A DNA stretch of 38,487 nucleotides from Planctomyces sp. (lineage in GTDB: Bacteria > Planctomycetota > Planctomycetia > Planctomycetales > Planctomycetaceae). Below, in pieces: positions 8,256-16,044 of the stretch; position 1 is the stretch's first letter; the number at the start of each line of letters is the position of its first letter. The notes beneath the pieces are model-generated. The model was not told the origin of the DNA, searched no databases, and saw only the letters and a list, made by a program, of their open reading frames with translations. The stretch covers positions 1 to 38,487 of the forward strand of contig PNLE01000012.1 in NCBI GenBank assembly GCA_013822855.1, given 5' to 3'. The translations under genes were made by a program, and so were the position numbers.

Positions 8256-9053
8256 TCAGGCAGCGAACTTTTGACGGCCTGTCATCGGAATCACCGCAGG
8301 CATGTTGCCGATACGGCAGGCACCGACGAACTCCTGGAAGAGCTGCATGTCGAGAGCGCTCGCCGTGTCGTCTTCGGGGTGCCACTGGACACCGACGCAG
8401 AACCAGTCTTGATCGGTCGATTCGTAGGCCTCAATCACGCCATCCGGTGAATTGGCGGCTGCACGGAAGCCGTTCGCCAAGTGGTTGACGGCCATGTGGT
8501 GATCGCTGTTCACACGGATTTCACCGGGGCCGTAGATGTCCCAGACACGCGTCCCCTCGGTGATTTCGATGATGTGCCGGTTGCATTTCTCCACTGAATC
8601 GCGGTGGTGCAGGGCACGGGGCACATCTTCGGGAACATGCTGGAAGATCGAGCCCCCCAGCACGATGTTCAGCGTCTGCATTCCGGCACCAATGGCCAGA
8701 ATCGGCAGCTTCATTTCCACGGCCATCAGGCAGAGCTGACGGTCGAAATCCTCACGCCGCTGGGGCATGGGGCGGGTGTGAGGATGGGGTTCGAGACCCA
8801 GACGAACGGGATCGAGGTCGTGGCCGCAACCGGCCAGCACCACCCCATCCACCGTCTCCAGAAGTTGCTTGAGATCGTCTAGGTCCTCGAGTGGAGGAAC
8901 GAGGATCGGCAGGGCACCGGCGGCGGTCACCGAATCGTAGTAGCCGGTGTTGAACCAGCTGAGCGCCGCTGAGCCGTCCTTCTTCTTGGGGCGGAAATCG
9001 CCATTCATCAGAACAACGGGCTTGGAATTGTGTTCGACTGTCTTCTTGCTCAT
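8256..9053 (-). CDS. Class I glutamine amidotransferase-like (peptidase C26/PuuD-type) protein lacking the catalytic Cys
   Basis: A 265-residue protein of the gamma-glutamyl-GABA hydrolase (peptidase C26) family. The fold marks are clear: VLAGCGHDLDP (about 72-82), ILAIGAGMQTLN (119-129), VNSDHHMAVN and VQWHPEDD with His225 and Glu227 of the triad. Members of the family normally have ICRGxQ at the nucleophile elbow; here the sequence is IGAGMQ, so the cysteine position (residue 122, codon near 8688-8690) is glycine. By the family mechanism the enzyme would lack its nucleophile and would not hydrolyse gamma-glutamyl bonds in the usual way, though His and Glu are kept. It is a single gene with no polyamine or amine genes next to it. 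Confidence 0.85.
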   Translation of the reverse strand: MSKKTVEHNSKPVVLMNGDFRPKKKDGSAALSWFNTGYYDSVTAAGALPILVPPLEDLDDLKQLLETVDGVVLAGCGHDLDPVRLGLEPHPHTRPMPQRREDFDRQLCLMAVEMKLPILAIGAGMQTLNIVLGGSIFQHVPEDVPRALHHRDSVEKCNRHIIEITEGTRVWDIYGPGEIRVNSDHHMAVNHLANGFRAAANSPDGVIEAYESTDQDWFCVGVQWHPEDDTASALDMQLFQEFVGACRIGNMPAVIPMTGRQKFAA

Positions 9054-9478
9054 GGCACGTCCTTGTGCAAAGACCGACCTGCGTCGATCTGGTGTTGGCT
9101 GGCACTCCCCCCTTAGGAACGCTCAGCACCGGCAAAGAATCCCTTCTGCCTCGTCAACAGCAGCTCAAACCCGTTCCCGCAATGGATCAAATCCTTGCGG
9201 CGAACAAGACACCTCACCCGAAATCAAAACCTGTGAAAAGCTGACGCACCCGATCGTCGTGACAACTGAAAGACCGCAGGAGTATGTTCGAGTGGATCGA
9301 CCCTTGCCGAATGGCGGTCGAATCAGTGGCGAAAACTGCCGTTGACTCGAATACAAATAATTACACTCTCGGAAGACTGCAACGATTTCGATGATTTTGC
9401 GGCCTTTAACGCGCCCGCATACCACATCTTGTGTTCTTGTTTTCCAGCCCAGACATCCCACCCAGCGAGTCGACCATC
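9054..9478. other. Divergent intergenic region upstream of tsaE and the amidotransferase-like gene
   Basis: 425 bases between two divergent genes. No open frame is convincing. A TTGACT at 9342 is followed by an AT-rich stretch near 9350-9366 that could contain a -10 box for tsaE, but the spacing is poor. Both genes' promoters must lie here; I identify none with confidence. Confidence 0.4.
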
Positions 9479-10018
9479 ATGAATCGCCCAACAGGCTCAG
9501 CGGAGTTGAATGCCGATCGACTTAACATCCATCTCCAGAACAGCTTGCGGACGATTGATGTCGGCCGTCTGCTGGGAGCGGTGATCAACGAGGGGCTAGT
9601 GATCGCACTTTCCGGCCAACTGGGGGCGGGGAAAACGACCTTCACTCACGGCCTGCTGGAAGGACTGGGCGGTGCGTCGGAAGATGTTTCCAGCCCAACC
9701 TTTACGCTGATTCACGAGTACCAGGCCGACCGGCCCGTCTACCATCTCGACACCTACCGGCTCAAGAGTCAGGCGGAATTTCTCGACCTGGGGATCGATG
9801 AACTCATGACTGCCGATGCCGTGGTCATCATCGAATGGCCGGAACTCGTCGCGAGCCTGCTCCCCAACGACCGGCTGATCATCGAGATCACCCACACGGC
9901 GGAAGCCTCCCGGCAACTCTCGGCCCAAGCCAGCGGACCACACTCTCGGGAGATCATCACCCGCTGGAGAACCGCTGTGATGGACTCGGATTTTCAAGCC
10001 GGGACTCTTATGATTTGA
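9479..10018 (+). CDS. tsaE: tRNA threonylcarbamoyladenosine biosynthesis ATPase TsaE
   Basis: A 179-residue P-loop ATPase needed with TsaB and TsaD to make t6A37 on ANN-decoding tRNAs. Walker A is GQLGAGKTT; family hallmarks SSPTFTLIHEY, HLDTYRL and IIEWPEL follow, in the usual order. The ATG at 9479 starts the protein; the frame is open to 9431 but that would add residues foreign to the family. TsaB and TsaD are not in this window. The gene ends two bases before the convergent gene at 10021. The C-terminal 30 residues (after HTAEASRQL) are longer than in E. coli TsaE and unremarkable. Confidence 0.95.
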   Translation: MNRPTGSAELNADRLNIHLQNSLRTIDVGRLLGAVINEGLVIALSGQLGAGKTTFTHGLLEGLGGASEDVSSPTFTLIHEYQADRPVYHLDTYRLKSQAEFLDLGIDELMTADAVVIIEWPELVASLLPNDRLIIEITHTAEASRQLSAQASGPHSREIITRWRTAVMDSDFQAGTLMI

Positions 10019-10020
10019 GC

Positions 10021-10539
10021 CTACTCGGTCACCGCCGGATGCCAGTAAATATCGACCGGCTTGAGCCCCGCTTCCGAAAGGGCCGTCGCCAGCCGGGCTT
10101 CCGCACTGGGGCGGGAAGACGCCTTGCGGTAGATCTTCACCCGGGGGCCGTCGCTCGTCCCTTGAGTCTTCAATGCCTGCTGGACGATCTCTTCCAAGGG
10201 GATGGAGGTCGCCAGCATCGAGTAGGTCTTTTCATCGCGGAAGTGGTACCCCTCCTCGTCGATGATCACATCCAGCACGGTTGGAGCGGGCTTCGCCAAG
10301 GTGGAAACTTGATTGCCCGGTTCGGCTTGGCTCATTGATGCCGGAGTACCCGGTGTCCGATCGGGTTTGGACAGGGTTTTATCGACATCCTCGTTGGAAA
10401 CCGATGTCTGCTGCGTTGAAACCTGCACGCCCGGAATCGTGCCGTCACCCAGGCCGAAGCCTTTGAGCCAACCACTGATCCACAGGCCGAACAGGATCCC
10501 CCCCGTGGCCACAACCCCCAGCGTGCGTCCCATTTTCAT
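10021..10539 (-). CDS. Small membrane-anchored protein with ExbD/TolR-like C-terminal domain (uncertain)
   Basis: A 172-residue protein; AGGAA lies six bases before the ATG at 10539. Residues about 5-25 (LGVVATGGILFGLWISG) form one transmembrane helix, followed by a Ser/Thr/Pro-rich linker (about 35-90). The last 85 residues (VLDVIIDEEGYHF ... IPLEEIVQQALK ... RVKIYRKASSRPSAEARLATALSEAGLKPVDIYW) have the beta-alpha pattern seen in the periplasmic part of ExbD/TolR, but the conserved TM aspartate of ExbD is absent, so it is not a standard proton-channel subunit. The role is unknown. It is convergent with tsaE with only two bases between stops. Confidence 0.65.
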   Translation of the reverse strand: MKMGRTLGVVATGGILFGLWISGWLKGFGLGDGTIPGVQVSTQQTSVSNEDVDKTLSKPDRTPGTPASMSQAEPGNQVSTLAKPAPTVLDVIIDEEGYHFRDEKTYSMLATSIPLEEIVQQALKTQGTSDGPRVKIYRKASSRPSAEARLATALSEAGLKPVDIYWHPAVTE

Positions 10540-10757
10540 GATCTGTTTCCTCGCAGAATGTTTGGGAAGCACGGAGTCGACAACTCGGCCGGGATCGTGG
10601 GCGATGAGCAGCAAGGCTCACCCTTTCGACAATCCAGTCCCGCAGGACTCCGATTCACTGTAGGACAAGCCGTGCGGCCTGTCAGCATCGAAATCGGTTC
10701 GGGTGACCGGGAGTGGAGGGTTAGCTGAATCAACGCACCAGAATGTGACGAGGGAAC

Positions 10758-11327
10758 TCATCTCCACCGCTCCACCCCCCGTTGCTCACGGTGACGGTTC
10801 AAAAGCGCGAACGCCTGTAGCTCCTTCTTGAGCAGTTTCACCAGTTGACTCACCGTGCAGCCCAATCGTTCCGCCGCCCGTCCCGGCTCCCAGGCAGTAT
10901 CGTTGAGGACATCCAGCGCCTCCGACAGCAGCGTCGCGAAGTCGAAGTGCTCCTCCGAAACGACGATCTTCCCCTCCTGCAGCCGGCTCTTCCAAAGTGC
11001 CGAAGGTGCCGCCAACGCCCGCTGCTCGCTGCGGATCTCCAGGGCCAGTTGCACCCGCAGACGCTTGACAGCCTTGGACTGGTTCTCCAGTTGGCTCCGG
11101 CGTTCCGTCGCATGGGCTTCGATGCCCGTCGGCTCGTGCTTCAAGAACACGCCCGTCTCGACCTTGTTGCGATGCTGTCCGCCGGGTCCGGAACGCTTTT
11201 GTCGACGAACCGAACACTCCTTGAGCAACTCCTCCGCCGTGATGAGCACTGGATGCACCCAGCCATCCCGGCTCTGTGCCAGATCATCATCGGGCCGTTC
11301 ACTAGAGGTCAGGACGTTGTGCGGCAC
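10758..11327 (-). CDS. Peptide chain release factor-like protein (GGQ domain)
   Basis: The protein carries an RF-1 (ArfB-like) domain with GGQ in RSGPGGQHRNKVETGVF, about residue 50, followed by ATERRSQLENQSKAVKRLRV, typical of peptidyl-hydrolase release factors. Domains for stop-codon reading are missing, as in rescue factors such as ArfB/YaeJ or PrfH relatives. A C-terminal helical part (about 120-189) with a helix-turn-helix-like AAERLGCTVSQLVKLLKK replaces the basic tail of ArfB. I use the GTG at 11327 because the family core begins soon after; the frame is open to 11795 and an ATG at 11486 is possible, but those residues look non-coding and overlap the divergent DUF58 gene region. Likely role: freeing peptides from stalled ribosomes (inferred). 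Confidence 0.75.
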   Translation of the reverse strand: MPHNVLTSSERPDDDLAQSRDGWVHPVLITAEELLKECSVRRQKRSGPGGQHRNKVETGVFLKHEPTGIEAHATERRSQLENQSKAVKRLRVQLALEIRSEQRALAAPSALWKSRLQEGKIVVSEEHFDFATLLSEALDVLNDTAWEPGRAAERLGCTVSQLVKLLKKELQAFALLNRHREQRGVERWR

Positions 11328-11565
11328 GTCGAAGTTCTCGAAGGAAGTCAATGCGGCCAAACAACAACTGCGGCGGGAGTGACCGGCGTCCCTGATCCAC
11401 AAAGACAATCCGCCCCACCGAAAGTTCACATCCCTGAGGATAGCGGGAGCGCGGAAAGTTGGGTCTACTGTCGAAAGCGAATTCATTGCGTGGGCGTCGA
11501 TTGCCGACCCCTGCGGATGGACTTCGAATTCATGATAAACCTCGAAGACGCAGGGTGGTGCCGCT

Positions 11566-13197
11566 TTGGCTTCGACATCAACTTCGCCGAACTCCACGGA
11601 ACCCACCCCCATCTCCCCGTCGCTTTCCAGCGACCCTCCACCGGCCGCACCCACGCCCCCCGCAGGTCTTCCCGCTTTCGGTGTTGCCAATAGCGGCATT
11701 CCCAATACCGTGCGATCCGTCTCACCCAATGCTCCCGCCAGCGGCCGTCTGCCGCTCCCAATCAGCGCGCTGGCCGCCCTGTTGGTCGCGGCCACTTTGC
11801 TCGTGGCCTACTTCGGTGCCTGGAACACGACCGCCCGGTGGTCCACCCTCACGCGGATGACATTCTTCGTCGCCATCGGCGTGCTGGTTCTCTTCAGCAT
11901 GCAGACCTTCGTCGAGGAATGGATCCGCAAGCAGTCCTCCAGCCGCCGGATGCCGGTCTTCCAGAAGAACCGGGTGCACATTCCGCGTGAAGGGCTCACC
12001 TACCTGGGGATCATGATCGTCCTCCTGGTCGGCTCGATGCTCGGCCAGTCGAACATGATGATGCTTGTCTTCGCCGTCATGGCTGGGCCCTTCGTCCTCA
12101 ACGGCTGGACGGCCTTCACCGCCCTGCAGGGCTCGCGAGTCACCCGCAGCGTCCCCAAGCGGGCCATGTGCGGCGAACAATTCAGCGTCGAAGTCAGCTA
12201 CCGCAACGAAAGGCCCTGGCTCTCCGCCTGGATGATGCTCGTCCGCGATCAGGTGCGGGCCGTCAAACATCGGCAGGAGGCGGTCGAAGCCGTCGCCAGC
12301 GTCCTCTTCACCCGCGTCGGGCCGAAGGCGACGCAACTCGCCCATTACCGGATCCGACTCGGCCACCGCGGCAAGTACGTCTTCGGCCCCCTCAGCGTCT
12401 CCAGCCGCTATCCCCTGGGCCTGATCGAACGGGGATTGGTCGTCAACGTCCCCTCCGAGATGCTGATCTATCCCATGATCGGCAAGCTCCACCCCCGCTG
12501 GAAGCGGGAGCTGGTCGGCGCTTCGGAACTGGTGACCTCCAGCCAATCCAAAGGGGGAATCTTCAATGATGACTTCCATCATCTCCGCGAGTACCGCATG
12601 GGCGACAACCCCAAGTCGATCCATTGGCGCAGCTCGGCCCGGCGCAACGAACTGATCATCCGCGAGTTCCACCAGAACCGCGAACACCACCTGTCGGTCG
12701 TGGTCGATCTCCACCTCTCCGCCCATCCCACGCCGCAGGAACTGCATGAGGCCGAATTGATCCTCAGCTTCGTGGCGACCCTCTGCACCGAGCATTCACG
12801 CACTTGCCGCGAATCGACCGTGCGGATCGCGATCAGCGGCGACAAGACCAGCGTTTACGAGGCGGCCGCCTCCCCCGCGAACCTCGAGTTCCTCCTCGAT
12901 CAGCTCGCGCTGGCCGAACCCGGAGCCGCCACCACCACCTCGGCCATGCTCGCCGAGGCCCAGCGATTGGCCAGCGGCAACACGCGGCTGGTGCTTGTCA
13001 CTTCGAGGCTGCATGGCAAGCCCTCGTCGCACGATCTGGCCCACGCCCAGACGGGCCGCGCCCAGGTCATCCACATCGACGCCGCTTCGTTCTCCAGCCT
13101 CGTGATCCTCGACGACCACCTCGGCGCGGCCAGCCTCCCGAATTCGATGGGAGCCGAAGCCGAAGAAGCCGAACTCGTCCCCATGGACGACGAGTGA
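11566..13197 (+). CDS. DUF58 domain membrane protein
   Basis: A 543-residue protein of the DUF58 family, usually coded beside MoxR ATPases and von Willebrand proteins. The Pro/Ser-rich N-terminus (1-60) is followed by hydrophobic segments near 65-85, 98-112 and 145-182; the rest is soluble. The DUF58 core is clear: FNDDFHHLREYRMGDNP followed by SIHWRSSARRNEL (about 330-360), then a vWA-like part. No ATG lies before the first hydrophobic segment, so I use the TTG at 11566 with GGGTGG seven bases upstream; a GTG near 11709 is the alternative. No moxR is adjacent, so the usual MoxR-DUF58-vWA operon is split here. Exact function is unknown; the family is linked to folding or activation of membrane-associated proteins. 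Confidence 0.87.
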   Translation: MASTSTSPNSTEPTPISPSLSSDPPPAAPTPPAGLPAFGVANSGIPNTVRSVSPNAPASGRLPLPISALAALLVAATLLVAYFGAWNTTARWSTLTRMTFFVAIGVLVLFSMQTFVEEWIRKQSSSRRMPVFQKNRVHIPREGLTYLGIMIVLLVGSMLGQSNMMMLVFAVMAGPFVLNGWTAFTALQGSRVTRSVPKRAMCGEQFSVEVSYRNERPWLSAWMMLVRDQVRAVKHRQEAVEAVASVLFTRVGPKATQLAHYRIRLGHRGKYVFGPLSVSSRYPLGLIERGLVVNVPSEMLIYPMIGKLHPRWKRELVGASELVTSSQSKGGIFNDDFHHLREYRMGDNPKSIHWRSSARRNELIIREFHQNREHHLSVVVDLHLSAHPTPQELHEAELILSFVATLCTEHSRTCRESTVRIAISGDKTSVYEAAASPANLEFLLDQLALAEPGAATTTSAMLAEAQRLASGNTRLVLVTSRLHGKPSSHDLAHAQTGRAQVIHIDAASFSSLVILDDHLGAASLPNSMGAEAEEAELVPMDDE

Positions 13198-13287
13198 TGC
13201 CGTTTCAAATTGAGATAGCGCTTCGTGTCCCATGCTTGCAGCCGCATTTGAGAAAATAGTGCAAGCAGGCTTTCGGCGTTTTCAACT

Positions 13288-13304
13288 CGCCATTTCAAAT
13301 GGCG
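13288..13304. repeat. 17-bp odd palindrome between convergent genes
   Basis: CGCCATTT-C-AAATGGCG is a perfect palindrome with a single central base. It sits between the stops of the DUF58 gene and the peptide transporter gene. A one-base loop is too tight for a normal hairpin, so a terminator is doubtful; chance or a protein site is possible. Confidence 0.35.
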
Positions 13305-13363
13305 GCTCGCATCGGCCGCATTCAAGAGATCAGTGCAGACATCTCTTCATCCGCCAAGGATGG

Positions 13364-14854
13364 CTACTTGCGGGCCGGTTTCCCGTTCGCTTCGCCGTTG
13401 TCCCCCTGGATGAAACGCTCCTCGCGGTAGAACATCGCATAGGGAATGAATCCCACGGCAGCGATCAGCATCATCCCTGCGAAGAACCAGTAGTAGCTGC
13501 TACCCTCCAGCATCGAACTGCCGTCTTTGCGGATGATCAACTTGTTGATCACTGAAGTCAGCATGTTGCCAGCGAAGACCGAAACGAGGTATAGCGACAT
13601 CACGATCGATTTCAGTCGGTTGGGTGCCTGGGTGTAGGAGAACTCCAGGCAGGTCGTGGAGACCAGGATCTCAGCCGTGGTGATGATCGCGTAAGGCACG
13701 ACCAGCCACATGATCCATGGTCTGAAGTGTTGGCCGGAAGGCCCCACTTGATCGATTTCCATCTGGATGAAGCCGCTGACGGCGAACGCCAGTGCGGCGA
13801 GGAACAGGCCGATCGAGACGCGGCGGAGCGGCGTGAGGGTGAAGATCTTGGAAATGGCCGGAAACAGCGCGAGGTCGAAGAACGGGATGAAAAGCAGCAC
13901 GAACATCGGATTGAACGTCTGCGTCTCGTCGGGAAGCATCGACCATTTCCAGTCGCCCCATCTCAGAACCGTGGACTCCATATGGGTGGCCTGCTCGACC
14001 CAGGTCGACATCGTCTGGTCGAACAACGCCCAGAAGATCACGATGAACGCGAAGAGAGGCAGCAGTTTGGTGATCGTCCGTCGACACTCGTCGCTTTTCA
14101 GCACCTCGATGAATTCCTCGCGGGCGGGCGGAACATGCGCGTACTTGTTGCGGCCCAGCCAGAAGATCAAGGTCGCCAGTAGCATGAGCACGCCGGGCAC
14201 GCCGAACGCGATGTGGTGCGCCAAGGTGGGGGAGAAGTGGGGGAAGATTGCATCCTTCCACGCGGTCGGCAAAAAGTGGAGATAGGCCGCTCCATTCTCG
14301 GGGGACAGGAAGATGTCACGCGTGCGGGGGATGATGGCCATGGATGTCAAGGCCCCCACGTTGATCACGAAGTAGAACCAGCGGAAGACTCGGCTCAACA
14401 GATGCTGGTTGCCGCGGCCGAACTGGTCGCCCACATGGGATGAAACGCAAGGTTTGATCCCGCCGGCGCCGATCGCGATGAGGGTCAACCCCAGCCACAG
14501 CCCGTTGCGGCCATCGATCGTGGCCAGCGACAAGTGACCCAGGCAGTAGGCCCAAGAAAGCCACAGGATCACACGGTATTTTCCGAGCAGCGCATCGGCC
14601 AACGGCCCGCCAATGATTGGAAACAGATAGGCCATCGCCACGAAGAGGTGGACTAGCGCCGTCGCATCCTCCTTCTTGTAGACAGCGGATTGGTTGGACG
14701 CATCGACGATGTACTGCGTCAGATACAGGTAAAGGATGGCCTTCATGCCATAGAAGCTGAATCGCTCGGCCGCTTCGTTCCCGATGATGTACGGAATGCC
14801 TGGCGGCATCGTGGTCAGGGTTTGGTCGGGAGTTGTGCGATAGGCCGCAGTCAT
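13364..14854 (-). CDS. POT-family (PTR2) proton-dependent oligopeptide transporter
   Basis: About 496 residues with 12-14 hydrophobic segments, an inner-membrane major facilitator. The N-terminal EAAERFSFYGM matches the ExxER(F)xxYG proton-coupling motif of di/tripeptide:proton symporters of the POT family; the string GNMLTSVINKL and a large cytoplasmic loop fit. AGGA six bases upstream supports the ATG at 14854, and the upstream TTG at 14869 is rejected. It imports small peptides with protons (family knowledge); the substrate range is not readable. It is convergent with the DUF58 gene, with 166 bases between stops. Confidence 0.93.
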   Translation of the reverse strand: MTAAYRTTPDQTLTTMPPGIPYIIGNEAAERFSFYGMKAILYLYLTQYIVDASNQSAVYKKEDATALVHLFVAMAYLFPIIGGPLADALLGKYRVILWLSWAYCLGHLSLATIDGRNGLWLGLTLIAIGAGGIKPCVSSHVGDQFGRGNQHLLSRVFRWFYFVINVGALTSMAIIPRTRDIFLSPENGAAYLHFLPTAWKDAIFPHFSPTLAHHIAFGVPGVLMLLATLIFWLGRNKYAHVPPAREEFIEVLKSDECRRTITKLLPLFAFIVIFWALFDQTMSTWVEQATHMESTVLRWGDWKWSMLPDETQTFNPMFVLLFIPFFDLALFPAISKIFTLTPLRRVSIGLFLAALAFAVSGFIQMEIDQVGPSGQHFRPWIMWLVVPYAIITTAEILVSTTCLEFSYTQAPNRLKSIVMSLYLVSVFAGNMLTSVINKLIIRKDGSSMLEGSSYYWFFAGMMLIAAVGFIPYAMFYREERFIQGDNGEANGKPARK

Positions 14855-15247
14855 GAACGATCCTGCCAATCGAAGAACGATTCACCAAGAATGGATAGCC
14901 GACTCGTCAAAAACAGGTCGGGAACATGTCGCCAAGACGTGATCACAGAAGTGGAGGGAGCCTTCCCGCGATCCGTTTGCCAAAACACTGATTTCCGAAG
15001 GCACCCCGAGGTACTATCGGCAAATCAGATCGAATGGGCAATCACCCCGGTGGAACTCCCGGACTTTCACCAAAGTCTCGCCAAGTTCCATCGGCGGAAA
15101 CCGCCGGACAAGTTTCCCGCACCCCGAGGCAGACTAGTCCTTGAAGGGACGGCAATCAATCCACTGGATCGAATGCGCACGGCAGAGGACTCGACGGCCC
15201 GGAAGCCGCTGATGGGTTCGTTTGTGTCGCCATGGCACAACGACCCC
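14855..15247. other. Intergenic region, nothing recognised
   Basis: About 390 bases upstream of the peptide transporter and downstream of the SRPBCC gene, both on the minus strand. Open frames across it are short and compositionally poor; no hairpin or RNA gene is apparent. It should contain the transporter's promoter. Confidence 0.4.
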
Positions 15248-15853
15248 TTACGGTCGCACCGCCCCTTCCGTGGGTGACGCCGCTGCGGGAGGCGTGACGG
15301 TCTCGGTGGGCTTCTCCGGCGTTTCGACGACCCCCTTCAAGTTGGCCAGGCCCTTCTCGAAATCCCTCCCCACCATTTCGTCGAGGTTCATGAACAGCCC
15401 GGCGAGCTTGCCCATGAAGTTGTTGGGGCCGTACATCGTCCAGACAACCTTGGTCTGATCCCCTTCCGGCGCGAACTGGAACTCCGTGATGTTCAAGCAG
15501 GCCATCGGCTTGATGAACTCCAGATTGATCTTCACGAACTCGCCGGGCTTGTCTTCCAGGAGCGTCATTTTCCCTTCGCCAACCTCGTCGTTGCCCGACC
15601 ATTTGAAAACCGTCCCCACCCCCTGTGCGGGCCCTTCGAACTCGTTCTTGGCGTTGGGGTCGAGCTTCGCCCACGGCGACCACGCCTCCCACTTGCGGAA
15701 GTCGCTGACATGCCCCGAGACCTCCGCCGCCGGTCCCTTGATGAGGGCCGATCGCGTCACCCGGAACTCATCCGGCTGCATGGCGACCACACCGACGAAA
15801 ACAGCCGAAAGGACGACGAGCACGGCCAGGACGATCAACAGTTTGGAACGCAT
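15248..15853 (-). CDS. SRPBCC (START-like) family protein with N-terminal membrane helix
   Basis: A 201-residue protein. Residues about 5-25 (LLIVLAVLVVLSAVFVGVVA) make one transmembrane or uncleaved signal segment. Residues about 30-175 match the polyketide cyclase/SRPBCC pattern: EVSGHVSDFRKWEAWSPWAKLDPN near the start and GDQTKVVWTMYGPN later. These domains bind hydrophobic ligands. The last 25 residues are Thr/Pro/Ala-rich and probably disordered. Membrane-anchored SRPBCC proteins of this shape are common and mostly uncharacterised; no enzyme activity can be claimed. It stands alone, about 190 bases before the end of the CotH gene. Confidence 0.85.
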   Translation of the reverse strand: MRSKLLIVLAVLVVLSAVFVGVVAMQPDEFRVTRSALIKGPAAEVSGHVSDFRKWEAWSPWAKLDPNAKNEFEGPAQGVGTVFKWSGNDEVGEGKMTLLEDKPGEFVKINLEFIKPMACLNITEFQFAPEGDQTKVVWTMYGPNNFMGKLAGLFMNLDEMVGRDFEKGLANLKGVVETPEKPTETVTPPAAASPTEGAVRP

Positions 15854-16044
15854 CGATCAATCTCGATAAAAAGAGGGAGGATTGCCGGATTGCGAGATCC
15901 GACCGAACAGCCAGTGTCTTTCCGGCACGTCGCACAACACGATCATACCGTGAATACGATCCCGGGTGGCATGGCCCGCAGCTTTGTGCGGCCATGTCTT
16001 TCCATCACTCGTGAGAGGGATCGAGATATGGGTTTTCTGGCGGG

